This document shows, in pieces, positions 37,690-48,129 of a DNA stretch of 64,000 nt. Location: contig RBNI01000008.1 in the NCBI GenBank assembly GCA_003990745.1, forward strand, positions 1-64,000. Reading direction: 5' to 3'. The notes below the pieces were generated by a model. The model was given only the letters and a program-made list of their open reading frames with translations, did no database searches and was not told the origin of the DNA. The stretch is from Jimgerdemannia flammicorona (taxonomy: Eukaryota > Mucoromycota > Endogonomycetes > Endogonales > Endogonaceae). Each line of letters begins with the position of its first letter. The first letter of the stretch is position 1. The translations under genes were made by a program, and so were the position numbers.

Positions 37690-38130
37690 GCTATATAATA
37701 AGCCATAGAAAGACAATAGTGTACTACTGAGCCATCAATCATAGAAGAATCCTTTGACAGTATTTAGAGTATAGTCCAGATATACTAATTATAAATCTTA
37801 TACTTCAAGGTCTACCAGAACCAAACTAAGCTTCAAGAATACTTTAAGTTGAGATGGCTACTAAACTCATGACCAGAGATGGGAAAAGAAGACTGGATTA
37901 GAGAGTGTCAGCTCTCTTATACTTAGATCACAATCACCAAGCAAGTTAATAAGTTTTTCAAAGATGATGAGCCAGCTCTAGCTCATTTTTACAGAGTTGT
38001 CCAAGGAGACTTTAAATATATCATGAGATATTATTGGGAGAATATAATGGTACAAATCACATAGTACAAGGAGATACAATCATAGAAGCTTGGGAGTTTG
38101 AGTGAATAAAATATTTCAGAGATGAATCAC
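37690..38130 (+). pseudogene. Unrecognised extra coding stretch of element C, between integrase and 3' LTR
   Basis: One plus-strand frame, if TAG, TGA and TAA are read as mutated Gln, Arg or Trp, runs through ILYFKVYQNQTKLQEYFKLR, GKEDWIRECQLSYT, VNKFFKDDEPALAHFYRV and FKYIMRYYWENIM. Element D (47260-47620) encodes the same blocks, so the protein was conserved. It does not resemble the LTR ORF of A/B/E and I recognise no domain. Confidence 0.45.
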
Positions 38131-38146
38131 TTATTTAGAAGAAAGT

Positions 38147-38612
38147 TATAACAGTTAACCTAAATTAGAAATATAAATCAGAGGAATAGATATTTGATTA
38201 TATTACCTGAATCTGATTTCCAAATATAGTATAGTCATATAAATAGTAGTCATAGTATTTTACAAATATTAAAGTTTTCATGAATATTAAAGATCTTACA
38301 GATGTTAAAGTTTTGGTAATTATTAAAGATTTAGTAGATATTAAGGATTTAATACTTATAAAAAGTAACTCATAACTTAGCCACCATATAGCTAGCAAAC
38401 TTGTATAAATATTTCAGTATCTAGAGTAAATAAACCTCAGATGGAAATAGTTTAAAGCAAAGAGAAAGCAAGAGAACCAGTAAGCCTGTGGACAGATATA
38501 CTTTGAACTCACCCATCTCTGTATCCTAAGAACTCTATAGAGTCAAAGAAGGTCAGATTTTCAAGATACAGAAATCTGATATACTTATATAGTTATATAT
38601 CTATATCTTATA
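38147..38612 (+). repeat. 3' LTR of element C
   Basis: Homologous to 31875-32304. The terminal TG has become TA, and the distal end is degraded to ...atcttata. Confidence 0.72.
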
Positions 38613-40531
38613 ATATCTTATATATATAATTATCAATGAATATAATGAAATATTTCTTTCTAGAGTATATATAATAGTATATATATTAGCTTACAAATAT
38701 ATATCTATATATATAAAATTAAGAATTCTAAATATATATATACTTTAATTATTTCTCAAATAGTCACTAGAATATTTTTTTTTTCTTATATACTTTGCAA
38801 AAACTATTCTCTAGATATATATATCAGTAATCTAATTACTGATTTATTTTAGATTATCTTTCTGAGACTTGATTTGCCAAAAATGTCCTAAGTATTGATA
38901 CTACATATTGAATATATTAGGTATAGTTGTCATATATGTAGAGGCTTTTATACTATTTGATATCCTATTAATTATATAAAGATTACTATATTTTGAGGCT
39001 ATTATTAGCTCATTATCATTCAAATAATATATAGTTATACTCTTTAAATATATATATATCTCTTTATTACTATGAGATATTATCTTACTTATTAAAAAGA
39101 GCTTTTTGCTAATTTCTGAGATATATAATATATCTAAGAAGATACTGATAGATTTTATAATATTACTATAAAGATATATCTCTACATTTCTCTTTTCTTG
39201 AGTATAGATGATATTGTTATCTTCTAGTTTGATAAGTATAGAGTACTCAAAAGGCTCATATATAGAGAACTATTCTCTATATAGTACTATATATTATATA
39301 GTTCCAGAATCTATAAGTCAGACATCATTATCATTAGTTGTATTTATATTTTTACTACTAGTAGTTCTGATATTATTACTACTATTTATTAGTCTAAAAG
39401 TTTTTTGCTGACTGGGATTTATAGATATTGAGTTGGTGGATTTGATAGTAGAACTGCTCATAGATATAGGTCTTATACTGGTAATAGAATTATTATCTAT
39501 ATATATTACTTGTATAAAGAATATACTATTATTGTTAGTTTTAGTAGTATTTACATTATCTTACTTCTCTTTGCCTTTCTAATTCCTATATCTATACTGA
39601 CTTTTTTTATATTTATTTTCACTACACTCTTTGTTATTTTCTTAGTAATATTAGTAGTACTTCCTATATCCATACTTATTATAGTATTCACAGTAGCTAT
39701 TATACTTAGTTAATTAAGTAGACTAGTTGTTATTATATTGATTTTTTATTTGAGTTTATTGGTCTTATTATCTATATTTTTTATCTTAGTTGGCACTGCT
39801 ATCATGTCTGCAGGATCTATAGAAGGTGTTTTTATTATCATTATCACTGTTTTCTAAATATATTTCTTTATTCAAGAGACTTATTATTATATAGGTATAT
39901 ATATAAGTCTGCCACTTTTATATATGACTATAATAATAATATTATATATATCTGGAAGTTCTCATAAGTACTATAACCTTATCTTTATTATTAATATAAT
40001 CTATAGATATACTGAGAAAATTTACTTAATTCACCAGATCATCAATATGACTGACATATTCATAGATACTTTTCTTTGGCTTTATTCATAGAATAAATAG
40101 CTGAGATTTCAGATAGAATCAATTTGATACAGATGCTTATATATAATAATTGTATAAAGTCTTTTATATCTTATGAGCTATCATAGTATACATTATGAGC
40201 TTTATTTGTAAATTTGATAATATAAATACAATCTTATATAATACTCAGAGATCATTTATAGTATTATAATCTTGAATCAGTACTTGTGGCTTTATATACT
40301 CTGTTAAGTCAAATTCATTAATAAGATTTATTATATTGAACACTCAGATTACATAAACTTTTCTATCAAAAATCAGGATAGATCTCTTGGTTATATTTAT
40401 ACTTATAACTAAGACTGTGTTTCCTATACTTATTGTAGTTATATCTGTCAGAACTCTTATGATTGATATATCTATATTACTAGGCTGATTGTTATCTGAT
40501 ATTTCTAGTATAGTATATATTTATAAGAGGT

Positions 40532-40533
<2 letters not shown>
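38613..40533 (-). pseudogene. Copia gag, protease and integrase N-terminal remnant
   Basis: Minus-strand reading near 40070-39940 gives YEYVSHIDDLVN-stop-VNFLSISID and NKDKVIVLMRT, matching the copia gag pattern of a basic helix, a DLV segment and a LLxxLP-type block. Other parts are AT-only low-complexity sequence. The LTR-proximal leader is invaded by a long T-run. Confidence 0.5.

Positions 40534-40602
<69 letters not shown>
40534..40602. repeat. Poly(T) tract of about 69 bp with one G
   Basis: Uninterrupted T except G at 40569. It lies between copia gag and the copia 5' LTR, so it was probably gained after copia insertion, either as a minus-strand poly(A) micro-insertion or by slippage. 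Confidence 0.8.
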
Positions 40603-40605
<3 letters not shown>

Positions 40606-40633
40606 ATAGCTGCTTAGTACTAGTAGGACTAAT

Positions 40634-40764
40634 AACTTTTATTATAAAAGAGAGATGATTTTATTAAAGTTATATAGGTTGCATATTTTATATATTATTG
40701 ATAAATAATATAAAACTAATAAAATAGTTTAAGTTATATACTAATATATCAAGTTGCTATTTCA
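40634..40764 (-). repeat. Copia 5' LTR
   Basis: Partner of 20040-20169. The adjacent inner sequence (minus strand gttattagtcctactagtac) could be the decayed primer-binding site. Confidence 0.62.
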
Positions 40765-40869
40765 AAAGCTTCTTTAGATTATAAGAGTTATATTATAGAC
40801 TTGTAGCTTTATAATATATCTGAATAATGAAGTATCTTTTTACAAGAAAGTAGAAAAACTTATTATAGT

Positions 40870-42130
40870 CTAAATAACTATAAGTTACAGTAATTTATAG
40901 AATTTATACTCTATTTCTCTCCTATAGATTCCTTAACTGAGATATAATTATGTATTTAACTTTAATATTCTTTTATACAGAGATTGCTTTTAGTTCAATT
41001 GAGCTCACATCTGTCTATAGAATGAATTTTTGAGACTAGTTAGATCTTCTCAAGATAGATATCTGAGTTAATTAGATCTTGAGTTTATAAATACTTATTG
41101 CTGTCTACTAATTAAGTAAAACTTAGTATTTTTCTTTAATAACTCATTAATAGAACTTATTATTAGAGAATTCTTCAATAATATTTAGTAAGTCATATTA
41201 AGACTTGAGTTTTAGTAACTGTAATGGATCTTAAATAGACTACTACTTAAATTTTGATAGAGTATATGTGAGTTTCTATCTAGTTGATAATATGTATATC
41301 CAAGTTAGAAGATTTTAATTTCTATATATAAACTTATACTTAGGCTTTTATACTTTCTCAATTTTTATATAATTTAATAGATATAGTTCAGATATTCTTA
41401 AACTATCTTTCTGAAGATAATTATATCATCTATATAAACTATTATCTATTTTTTCATATTATTATAGAAAATCTCATTTATTATTTATTAAAAGCTTATA
41501 GAGATATTATACATTTTGAATAGTATTTATAAGTTGACATAGATTTTATCTAAAGTTAAAAAGATAGACTTTTCACTAGCATCTTTAGTGAGACTGATTT
41601 GATAGAATTCTGAGTATAGATCTAAGATAGTGTTTTATTTTCTAGTATCACTGAGATATTACTAATGAGAGATTGTATATAATTATTAATTCTTCTTAGT
41701 AACTTTGTTGAGTTTTTCATAATCTATATAGAATCTTAGTGTAAATTCTTCTGACTTGTTTTTTTTTCTTTAAGACTAGTATAATTAGTAATAACTATAG
41801 ACTAATAGCTTTCTTGATGATTTTAGATTCTCCTATCTACTTGATTTCTTCTCTAAGCTATTCACAGTATACTAGTAGAATAGATCTTACTTTTTGATAG
41901 ATTGGCTCAGTATTCTCTATATTAATATCATAATAATAATCTAGTATCTTTTCTATAATATTCTTAAAATTAATAATAAGAATATTCTCAAATTTATATA
42001 ATAGGTTCTTAAGTTCCTTTTTGAATAAAAATTTATTTTTAATTATATAGCTATACTTATCTGTAATTTTCTTCTTTTTGTAATATAATTTAATAATCTT
42101 AATACTAGTGAAAACTAAGATAAGAAGACT
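40870..42130 (-). pseudogene. Strongly decayed gypsy pol fragment
   Basis: Minus strand aligns with element C/E pol: the RNase H start (catctgtctatagaatgaatt near 41010, equivalent to the QTDAS region), RT palm and connection near 41400-41600, the DYRKLN region near 41720 and the dUTPase/RT linker near 42000. It is almost pure A/T with stops everywhere. It is probably an older relative into which the copia element inserted. Confidence 0.55.
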
Positions 42131-42564
42131 GAAAAAAGAAATTAAGATAAAAAGACTAAAGCAGAAAGAGAGAGAGATAAGAACTATTTGTATAAAATAA
42201 AGGTCTAGAGTTACATTATATATTATTGTATCTAAGCTATAAATTTATATAAGTCCAACCTCTCATCAGCCTAAATCTTCTTATAATATATACTATATTA
42301 ATATATTATAATATCTAATAGTAATATAAATATTAATTATTATAAATATAAAAACAAATATAAATAAAAAAATCTCTATAAATATAAACTCAAAAGAGTT
42401 TCAGAATTTTATTATATATTATTGTTAAAATATGCAACTTGAGTAACAAGTAATTTGTGGCTTAGATGGAAACATCATCAATAGTGACATCATTTACATT
42501 ATACTTGAGCATCAATAAAAACCGCGCTTCAGTGCACTATATTACATGTTACGCGTCATAATTG
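42131..42564. other. AT-rich spacer grading into CpG-bearing DNA
   Basis: No gene recognised. From about 42,470 CpG reappears (aaccgcgcttc, acgcgtcat), marking the change from decayed transposon DNA to the inverted-repeat island. Confidence 0.5.
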
Positions 42565-43080
42565 ATGATGACGTAGAAATTGAAGACGTTGAATGAATAT
42601 TGCATAGATGGACGGTGGATAAATTAATGGCAGATGGATGATGAGCGGCCATTAAATGAGCGGCGAGACAGCGGATGAATGATGTATGGTATAGTGGATG
42701 GATGGATGAATGGATGGATGGTATATGGAAAATATCAGCAAATGAAAAGAGATCAAATATATAAAAGAAAATAATCGCGGTTTTTTTTTTTTTTTTTTTT
42801 TTTTTTTGTTTTTTTTTTTCGCAACCTCTCCTCTCACACAGACGAACTAATATGTAGAAAACGTACTTACCAAGGACTTATTCGATATATATAGGAATAA
42901 CTGGACCCGTTTTCGTCCTTGCTCAAGGGACTCATCAGTTGGATTTATCGCATCCTAACAATAATAATACGAAAAGCAACCAAGAACGGTCAGTCCCCGT
43001 CTCTCGACAGAGAAGGCCGCGAATGCTTCAGTACCCATATCAAGAACTTTGAACGAGAGCATAAATAGTAAATACTTATC

Positions 43081-43497
43081 TTAAAAAATGCCTAGCCCCA
43101 ACCAACAACGCCTGGGGTGGCACAACATGTTCAAGGATCCTAAGAATTCAGCGGATGAACTCCTCCTCACCTTGAGATGCAGTGACAGGTGATGAAACAT
43201 GTTCTGGAAAGAACCCGACCCAGCTGAAGAGGCAAGCGGTCCAAGCCAAGGGCGAAGAACCCAGTACCTTGAGCAATGTTCGTGAAATGGCTGGTTCCAG
43301 CAATAACTTGGGTACTGAGCCCGTCCTACCCTCCCCGGTCGGCTGTCAAATGGAAGGTGAATTATTATCACAGAATAAAAAATATAATAAGACGTTGTAA
43401 AGGTGTGAAGGGATATAATACCTCCAGTGTTCGAAGAACAAAGAGTACACAATGCGCGTTGACTTGCAAATAAAAACAAAAATTCTTGTGACGTCAC
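43081..43497 (-). CDS. Outward ORF of left arm, 138 codons, function unknown
   Basis: Starts MTSQ within the inner palindrome and reads outward. The central 85 residues, including HLPFDSRPGRVGRAQY, CWNQPFHEHC and YWVLRPWLGPLASSAGSGSF, are nearly identical to the right-arm ORF 44205-44630. Differences are mostly at the two ends. The inward frames of the same DNA also contain open stretches, so the coding strand is uncertain. No domain recognised. Confidence 0.3.
   Translation of the reverse strand: MTSQEFLFLFASQRALCTLCSSNTGGIISLHTFTTSYYIFYSVIIIHLPFDSRPGRVGRAQYPSYCWNQPFHEHCSRYWVLRPWLGPLASSAGSGSFQNMFHHLSLHLKVRRSSSAEFLGSLNMLCHPRRCWLGLGIF
43188..43402 (+). CDS. Inward ORF of left arm, function unknown
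   Basis: Reads MTGDETCSGKNPTQLKRQ, then VQAKGEEPSTLSNVRE, and is matched by the minus-strand ORF 44520-44329 of the right arm with a few substitutions (Ser/Arg, Met/Lys, Gly/Arg). It is hydrophilic, Lys/Gln/Ser-rich and lacks any motif I know. It could instead be an exon of an intron-containing gene, since open frames with plausible junctions lie upstream. Confidence 0.25.
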
Positions 43498-43500
43498 AAA

Positions 43501-44199
43501 TAGAATTTTGCCGGTATCTTTCAGAAAAGTTTTTGTTTTTTATCCTATCAAATGCGTTGTCCTGATATATTCCATCTTGTAAGTGAATCTGACACGGGGT
43601 GATATTGCTACGGGCGACGATAGGAAATAGAAAAAATTAATATCTGTACCGCATCCGGCGTGGGGCGAACGGAGGGCGATGACACGAAACCGAAACCCTC
43701 CGAAACAGGCGCCCGATATTGGAGCTCTCGGCGACAATTGTAAGTTAGCATACGGACCAGACTGCGATTACACTGAGTACCCGCATTTAGAGTGAATAAA
43801 ACCAGTAACTGAAACATACGCCTGAAATTGGAGCGCCCTAGACAGATTGCATACGTCACCATCACCAATCAGTACGCATTATACGAGTTCGCATATCGCA
43901 AACAAAACTGTTGGCTGGGTTAAAATGAATTGTATATTTCGTATAATCCCCGTTTGTTTTACTATTTAAATTGGTTGCGCGGTCTTCAAATTATATATAC
44001 ATACTCGAATTATTATTAAAGAACAATGTGGTCAAAATACTATATATATGACTCAAATGGGGGTGTTCCATAACGTACAGACAGTTTTTATATGTGCTAA
44101 TTGCGGGGCGAAATGGCAAAGGTCGGTTTACAAAGTTAGGCGCTGGGCCATCAAATAGCGTCAAACAATAATTGTTATGATGACGTACGGGTGAAAATT
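43501..44199. other. Spacer of the inverted repeat
   Basis: CpG-bearing, ordinary-composition DNA. It holds two ~30 bp related segments near 43700 and 43817 (gaaacaggcgcccgatattgg and gaaacatacgcctgaaattgg). Short ORFs are open only by chance as far as I can tell. Confidence 0.45.
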
Positions 44200-44204
44200 A
44201 ATTT

Positions 44205-44630
44205 GTGACGTCACAAGGATTTTGTTTTCTTTCGCAAAGTCGACGCGCTTTTCACTCTTTGTCATTCGAACAGAGAATTTCTTCTGGAGGTATTCCTACA
44301 GTGTCCTTAATATTTTGCATACTATATTCTATGATAATAATTCACCTTCCTTTTGACAGCCGACCGGGGAGGGTAGGACGGGCTCAGTACGCAAGTTATT
44401 GCTGGAACCAGCCTTTTCACGAACATTGCGCAAGGTACTGGGTTCTTCGCCCTTGGCTTGGACCGCTTGCCTCTTCAGCTGGGTCGGGTTCTTTCCAGAA
44501 CATGTTTCATCGCCTGTCACTGCATCTCAAGGTGAGGAGGAGTTCATCCGCTGAATTCTTAGGATCCTTGAACATGTTGTGCCAGGAGGTGTCGCCCCAG
44601 GCGTTGTTGGTTGGGGCTAGGCATTTTTAA
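44205..44630 (+). CDS. Outward ORF of right arm, 141 codons, function unknown
   Basis: Counterpart of 43081-43497, beginning MTSQGFCFL and ending at an in-frame stop at 44628-44630. The central block matches the left arm. The C-terminus differs (QEVSPQALLVGARHF against HPRRCWLGLGIF) because of an 8-bp length difference near 44585. No domain recognised. Confidence 0.3.
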   Translation: MTSQGFCFLSQSRRAFHSLSFEQRISSGGIPTVSLIFCILYSMIIIHLPFDSRPGRVGRAQYASYCWNQPFHEHCARYWVLRPWLGPLASSAGSGSFQNMFHRLSLHLKVRRSSSAEFLGSLNMLCQEVSPQALLVGARHF

Positions 44631-44771
44631 AGATAAGTATTTACTATTTATGCTCTCGTTCAAAGTTTCTTGATACGGGTACTGAAGCATACGCGGCCTT
44701 CTCCGTCGAGAGACGGGGACTGGCCGTTCTTGGTTGCTTTTCGTATTATTATTAGGATGCGATAAATCCAA
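44559..44771 (-). CDS. Inward ORF of right arm, basic, function unknown
   Basis: Seventy codons, Arg/Asn/Gln-rich (VPVSRRRRPRML in the middle). The left arm carries the same sequence but a one-base loss after PYQE shifts its frame. It may be a first exon of the hydrophilic inward ORF; no motif known. Confidence 0.22.
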   Translation of the reverse strand: MDLSHPNNNTKSNQERPVPVSRRRRPRMLQYPYQETLNESINSKYLSLKMPSPNQQRLGRHLLAQHVQGS

Positions 44772-44843
44772 CTGATGAGTCCCTTGAGCAAGGACGAAAA
44801 CGGGTCCAGGTTTCCTATATATATCGAATAAGTCCTTGGTAAG

Positions 44844-44892
44844 TACGTTTTCTACACGTAGCGACTATAAAAAAAAAAATACGTTTTCTACA
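44844..44892. repeat. Poly(A) micro-insertion with 13-bp target duplication
   Basis: tacgttttctaca at 44844-44856 and 44880-44892 flank a 23-bp insert whose right half is all A. The left arm (42780-42860) instead has a different, longer poly(A)-like insertion near the same place. Confidence 0.65.
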
Positions 44893-44934
44893 TAATTATT
44901 TGATCTCTTTTCGTCTGCTGACATTTTCCATATA

Positions 44935-45125
44935 CATCCGCCGCTCATCCATCCGCCGCTGCTCATCTATCCGCCGCCGCTCATCCATCCGCCGCTCATC
45001 CATCCGCCGCTCATCCATCCGCCGGTCATCCATCCGCCGCTCATCCATCCCCGCTCATCCATCCGCTGCTCATCCATGCGGTCATCCATCCACCGGTCAT
45101 CCATCCGCCCTTAATCAATCCACCA
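44935..45125. repeat. CATCCATCCGCCGCT-type minisatellite
   Basis: About 14 imperfect units of 11-15 bp built on catccatccgccgct. The outer end of the left arm (42604-42722) holds a shorter, degenerate version in reverse complement. Confidence 0.85.
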
Positions 45126-45165
45126 TCCATCTATGTAATATTCATCGAACTTCAGAATTTCTGTC

Positions 45166-45695
45166 TCTATCATATCTCGATCCTGGTCAAAATAAATCGT
45201 ACAACAATGTTTACAAATTGCAGTAGCATTGAATTGTAAGAGATTGAGAAGCATTTATTAGTAATGGTAGAATAAGAAAATCTTTTGCAATATATAATAT
45301 ATTATATTTATAAAAGAAATACTATTGTATATTTATGATAAATATTATTTAAAAATATTTCTTTTTTTTAATTAGAATAATTAATATATAAATTATTAAT
45401 AAATATGGAATTATAAATAAAAATAAAAATATTAAAATTAATTAATAATAAAAAATAAAAATATTAACAAAAATGAAATTATTAATAGAGATAAAGTATA
45501 TTATATTTAAATTTTATAATCTAATAAAAGACTTTTTTAAGTTTATTTTTATAAAGAGTATTTTATTATTTTTTCTTATATTTAATATTATTAAATTTTT
45601 TATAAAATTATTAAATTTGAAACTTAAAATATATTATAATTATATTAATTTTAATTTATATCTATTTGCAATAATTTTAACTTTTTTTTTTTTTG
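45166..45695. other. Extremely AT-rich segment, no gene seen
   Basis: From about 45,240 to 45,695 nearly only A and T, ending in a 12-bp T-run. The open frame 45473-45718 is low-complexity Ile/Leu/Phe/Lys and is not credible as a gene. Confidence 0.6.
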
Positions 45696-45959
45696 TTAGA
45701 AGTAGAAAAAGAGTATGAATTCTACAAGTTAGAATATCTCACAGTTATCTGAGCTGTAGAAAAGTTTCACTACTATTTTGCTAGAAGATACTTCATTATT
45801 TAGATAGATCACTCAGCTCTCACCTAGCTACTGATCACTAGATAACCCAAAGAAATCTATACCAGATAGATTATGAAGTTATAAGCTTATGATATAACTA
45901 TTGTACATTATTTTAGAAAAACCAATACTAATATAGATACTCTCTTACAGATACTCCAA

Positions 45960-47100
45960 AGAACCCTCAACCAGTAAATCAACTATAAATAAGGAACTCT
46001 ACTATAGAATTATCACCTACCTGGGACAGTAAAAGATGCCCCAATATCTGAAAGAATGGATACAAATGATCATCAATATAACAAGGAAACAATTCAAGAC
46101 CAATAGAGAAATACTAAAGAAAAAACAACTACTAGTTATACTCAAACATTAGAAGGAGCAAGTAATGAAATTGATATATAAACTTGGCCATCTAGGAGGA
46201 ACAAATATATACAATAAAGTAAGAAGAGCAATATGATGGCCAGAAATAGAGAAAGATATCAGATAATTTATCATGATCTATAACAAATATCAGAAATAGA
46301 AATAAGACCAACAAAATCAGACCTCAAGATCAGCATATATAGAACCAGTACTCTTTGCATACATTGTAATAGACATAATTAGCCTACTAATCTTGACTTT
46401 AACTGGCAATTAATACATCATTATCATTATAGACTTTTTTATAAAATAGATAGAGGCAGAATCTCTCAAGAAAGCCAATATATAGTCAATTACTAATTTC
46501 TTCTATAAAGAAATCATCTACTAATTCAAGACTCTATTGCAAGTAACTATAGATAGAGGAACATAATTTGTGAATTAGTTCTTTGAGATTCTCTATAAGA
46601 AGTACAAGATCTAGCACATTCAGACTACAGTCTATCACTCTCAGAGAAATAGACAAGTAGAAAGAACCAACAAGACTCTTAAGAATATTATTGCCAAGAT
46701 CTACAATAGCTATGAAAACTGAGATCACTCTCTGCTAATAGTATTATCTGCTCTCTAAAGTATCTGATCATAAAGTATCTATTTTACTCTTTAAGAGATG
46801 CTATTCAGAGAAGAAAGTTCTCAAAAAATCTTATTATCTAATAGAGATGCTATATGAAAATATATAGATATAGAGATATGGAGACTACACTAAATTAAGA
46901 AAAAGACCAAGGATTATATAACCAAGGCACAGATACTACAACAGAATAATATAATAGAAGACAAAGTTCTGATATATCAGAATATAGTAAAGCTTCATAG
47001 TCACAAAATCTAAAGTCTAAATAAAAAGGACCTTACCTTGTGCAAGATATAAAAAAAACTATCTTTTGGCTATAAAAACTCTCAGACACAATTATCTTTA
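45960..47100 (+). pseudogene. Integrase of element D
   Basis: Recognisable blocks: NKELYYRIITYLGQ near 45987, TIDRGT-stop-FVN near 46550, and QRNRQVERTNKTLKNIIAK near 46640-46700. The core catalytic positions are visible, but stops and small indels are frequent. Confidence 0.6.
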
Positions 47101-47239
47101 CTATCATTTACTAAAATTGACTCAAGAAGTATTATGACTTATTAATAGAGTATAGTCACAGCCCTCAAGATTACTAGTACTACATAATGAGCTATAGAAA
47201 GACAATGGTATACTACTGAGCTGCTGATTATAGAAGAAT

Positions 47240-47630
47240 ATTTTAACAGTATTCATAGTATTATTCAGATATACTTGTTATAAATCTTACATTTTAAGAT
47301 CTATCAAAATCAGACTGAGTTTTAAGAATACTTCAAGTTGGGATAGCTACTAAACTTATAACTAAAGATAGGAAAAGATAACTGGATTAGAGAGTGTCAG
47401 CTCTCTCATACTTAGATTACAATTGTCAAATAAGTTAATAAGTTGTTCAAAGATGATGAGTCAGCTCTAGTCCATTTCTGAGAAGTAGTTCTACAAATCT
47501 TTGAATATATCAAAAGATACTATTGGGAGAATATAATGACAAAAATTATACAGTATAAGGAGATACAACTGGTGAAAGCTTGGAAGTTTAAGTAAATAGA
47601 ATATTTCAGAGACAAATTATCCATTTAGGA
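47240..47630 (+). pseudogene. Extra coding stretch of element D
   Basis: Second copy of the unrecognised coding stretch of element C. Shared blocks include NWIRECQLSHT, VNKLFKDDESALVHF and IKRYYWENIMTKI. No domain recognised. Confidence 0.42.
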
Positions 47631-47636
47631 GGAAGT

Positions 47637-48129
47637 TATAATAGTTGATCCAAATAGAAATATAAATCAGGAGAATAGACATTTGATTGTAGTATCTGAA
47701 TTCAATTCCCAAATATAGTATAGTCTTACAAATAGCAGTTATATTTTACAAATATTAAAGTTTTTACAAATGTTAAATTCTTTACAAATATCAAGATTTT
47801 ACAGATATTAAAGTTTTGATGATTGTTAAAGATTTAACAGATATCAAGGATTAATACTTGTAAAAAGTAACTCATAGGAAACATAGTTATAACTTAGCCA
47901 CTTTATAGCTAGTAAACTTATATAAATATCTCATATCTAGAGTAAATAAAACCTCAGAACAAAATAGTTCAAAGTAAGAAGAAAGTAAGAGAACTAGTAA
48001 GTCTGCAGGCAGATATACTTTGAACTCACTTACCCTGTATCTCAAGAACTTTATAGTATTAAAAAAGATCAAGTTTTCAAAATACAGAAATCTGATATAC
48101 TTATACAGTTATGCATCTGCTATATTATA
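47637..48129 (+). repeat. 3' LTR of element D
   Basis: Homologous to the LTRs of element C; begins tataatagttgatcc (TG to TA) and ends ctatattata. Confidence 0.68.

Larger units (their letters stand above)
31875..38612 (+). mobile_element. Ty3/gypsy LTR retrotransposon C (dUTPase family, short LTR)
   Basis: A plus-strand element with LTRs 31875-32304 (430 bp) and 38147-38612 (466 bp). Flanks are ATAC (31871-31874) and ATAT (38613-38616), a 4-bp duplication differing by one C to T. The primer-binding region right after the 5' LTR (aacttggtgtctattggct) matches that of the A/B/E family apart from transitions. Gag, protease, dUTPase, RT, RNase H and integrase are in the same order. All frames contain stops. 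Confidence 0.8.
20040..40764 (-). mobile_element. Ty1/copia LTR retrotransposon, old, split by two nested gypsy elements
   Basis: Two matching ~130 bp LTRs (20040-20169 and about 40634-40764) lie 20.6 kb apart. Removing gypsy B (22690-31554) and gypsy C (31875-38612) leaves about 5.1 kb of internal sequence in the copia order on the minus strand: gag near 40160-39900, integrase-like sequence through 38613-39900 and 31555-31874, RT and RNase H in 20170-22689. The DNA is extremely AT-rich and no frame stays open. Assignment rests on LTR match, gag and RT motifs and the continuity of coding order across both insertions. Confidence 0.7.
42565..45165. repeat. Large inverted repeat island (two ~0.95 kb arms, ~0.7 kb spacer)
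   Basis: 42565-43500 and 44200-45165 are reverse complements. The arms begin with matching gaatattrcatagatgg at the outer ends and finish with the palindrome ttgtgacgtcacaa (about 43485-43498 and 44202-44215) at the inner ends. In 43190-43380 I count five differences to the other arm, mostly transversions, unlike the transition-only decay of the neighbouring elements. CpG is retained. The island could be a foldback-type DNA transposon, a palindromic host duplication or a hairpin RNA locus. Confidence 0.82.
45696..48129 (+). mobile_element. Gypsy element D, 5'-truncated member of the C family
   Basis: The plus strand aligns with element C from the RNase H region (gagtatgaattctacaag) through integrase, the extra coding stretch and a 3' LTR. 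The 5' half is absent. The breakpoint lies next to a T-run. The RNase H/integrase junction reads ataaataag, a G to A change of ATGAATAAG. The zinc-binding region keeps GHLGGTNIYNK, so the second His is preserved here while E has Tyr. Confidence 0.75.

Noticed and set aside
43540..43868. Minus-strand frames in the inverted-repeat spacer
   Set aside because: Short, overlapping, without homology or mirror copy; chance opening in CpG-bearing DNA is sufficient.
45473..45718. 81-codon Ile/Leu/Phe/Lys-rich frame
   Set aside because: Arises from nearly pure A/T sequence; no similarity between frames or copies supports coding.
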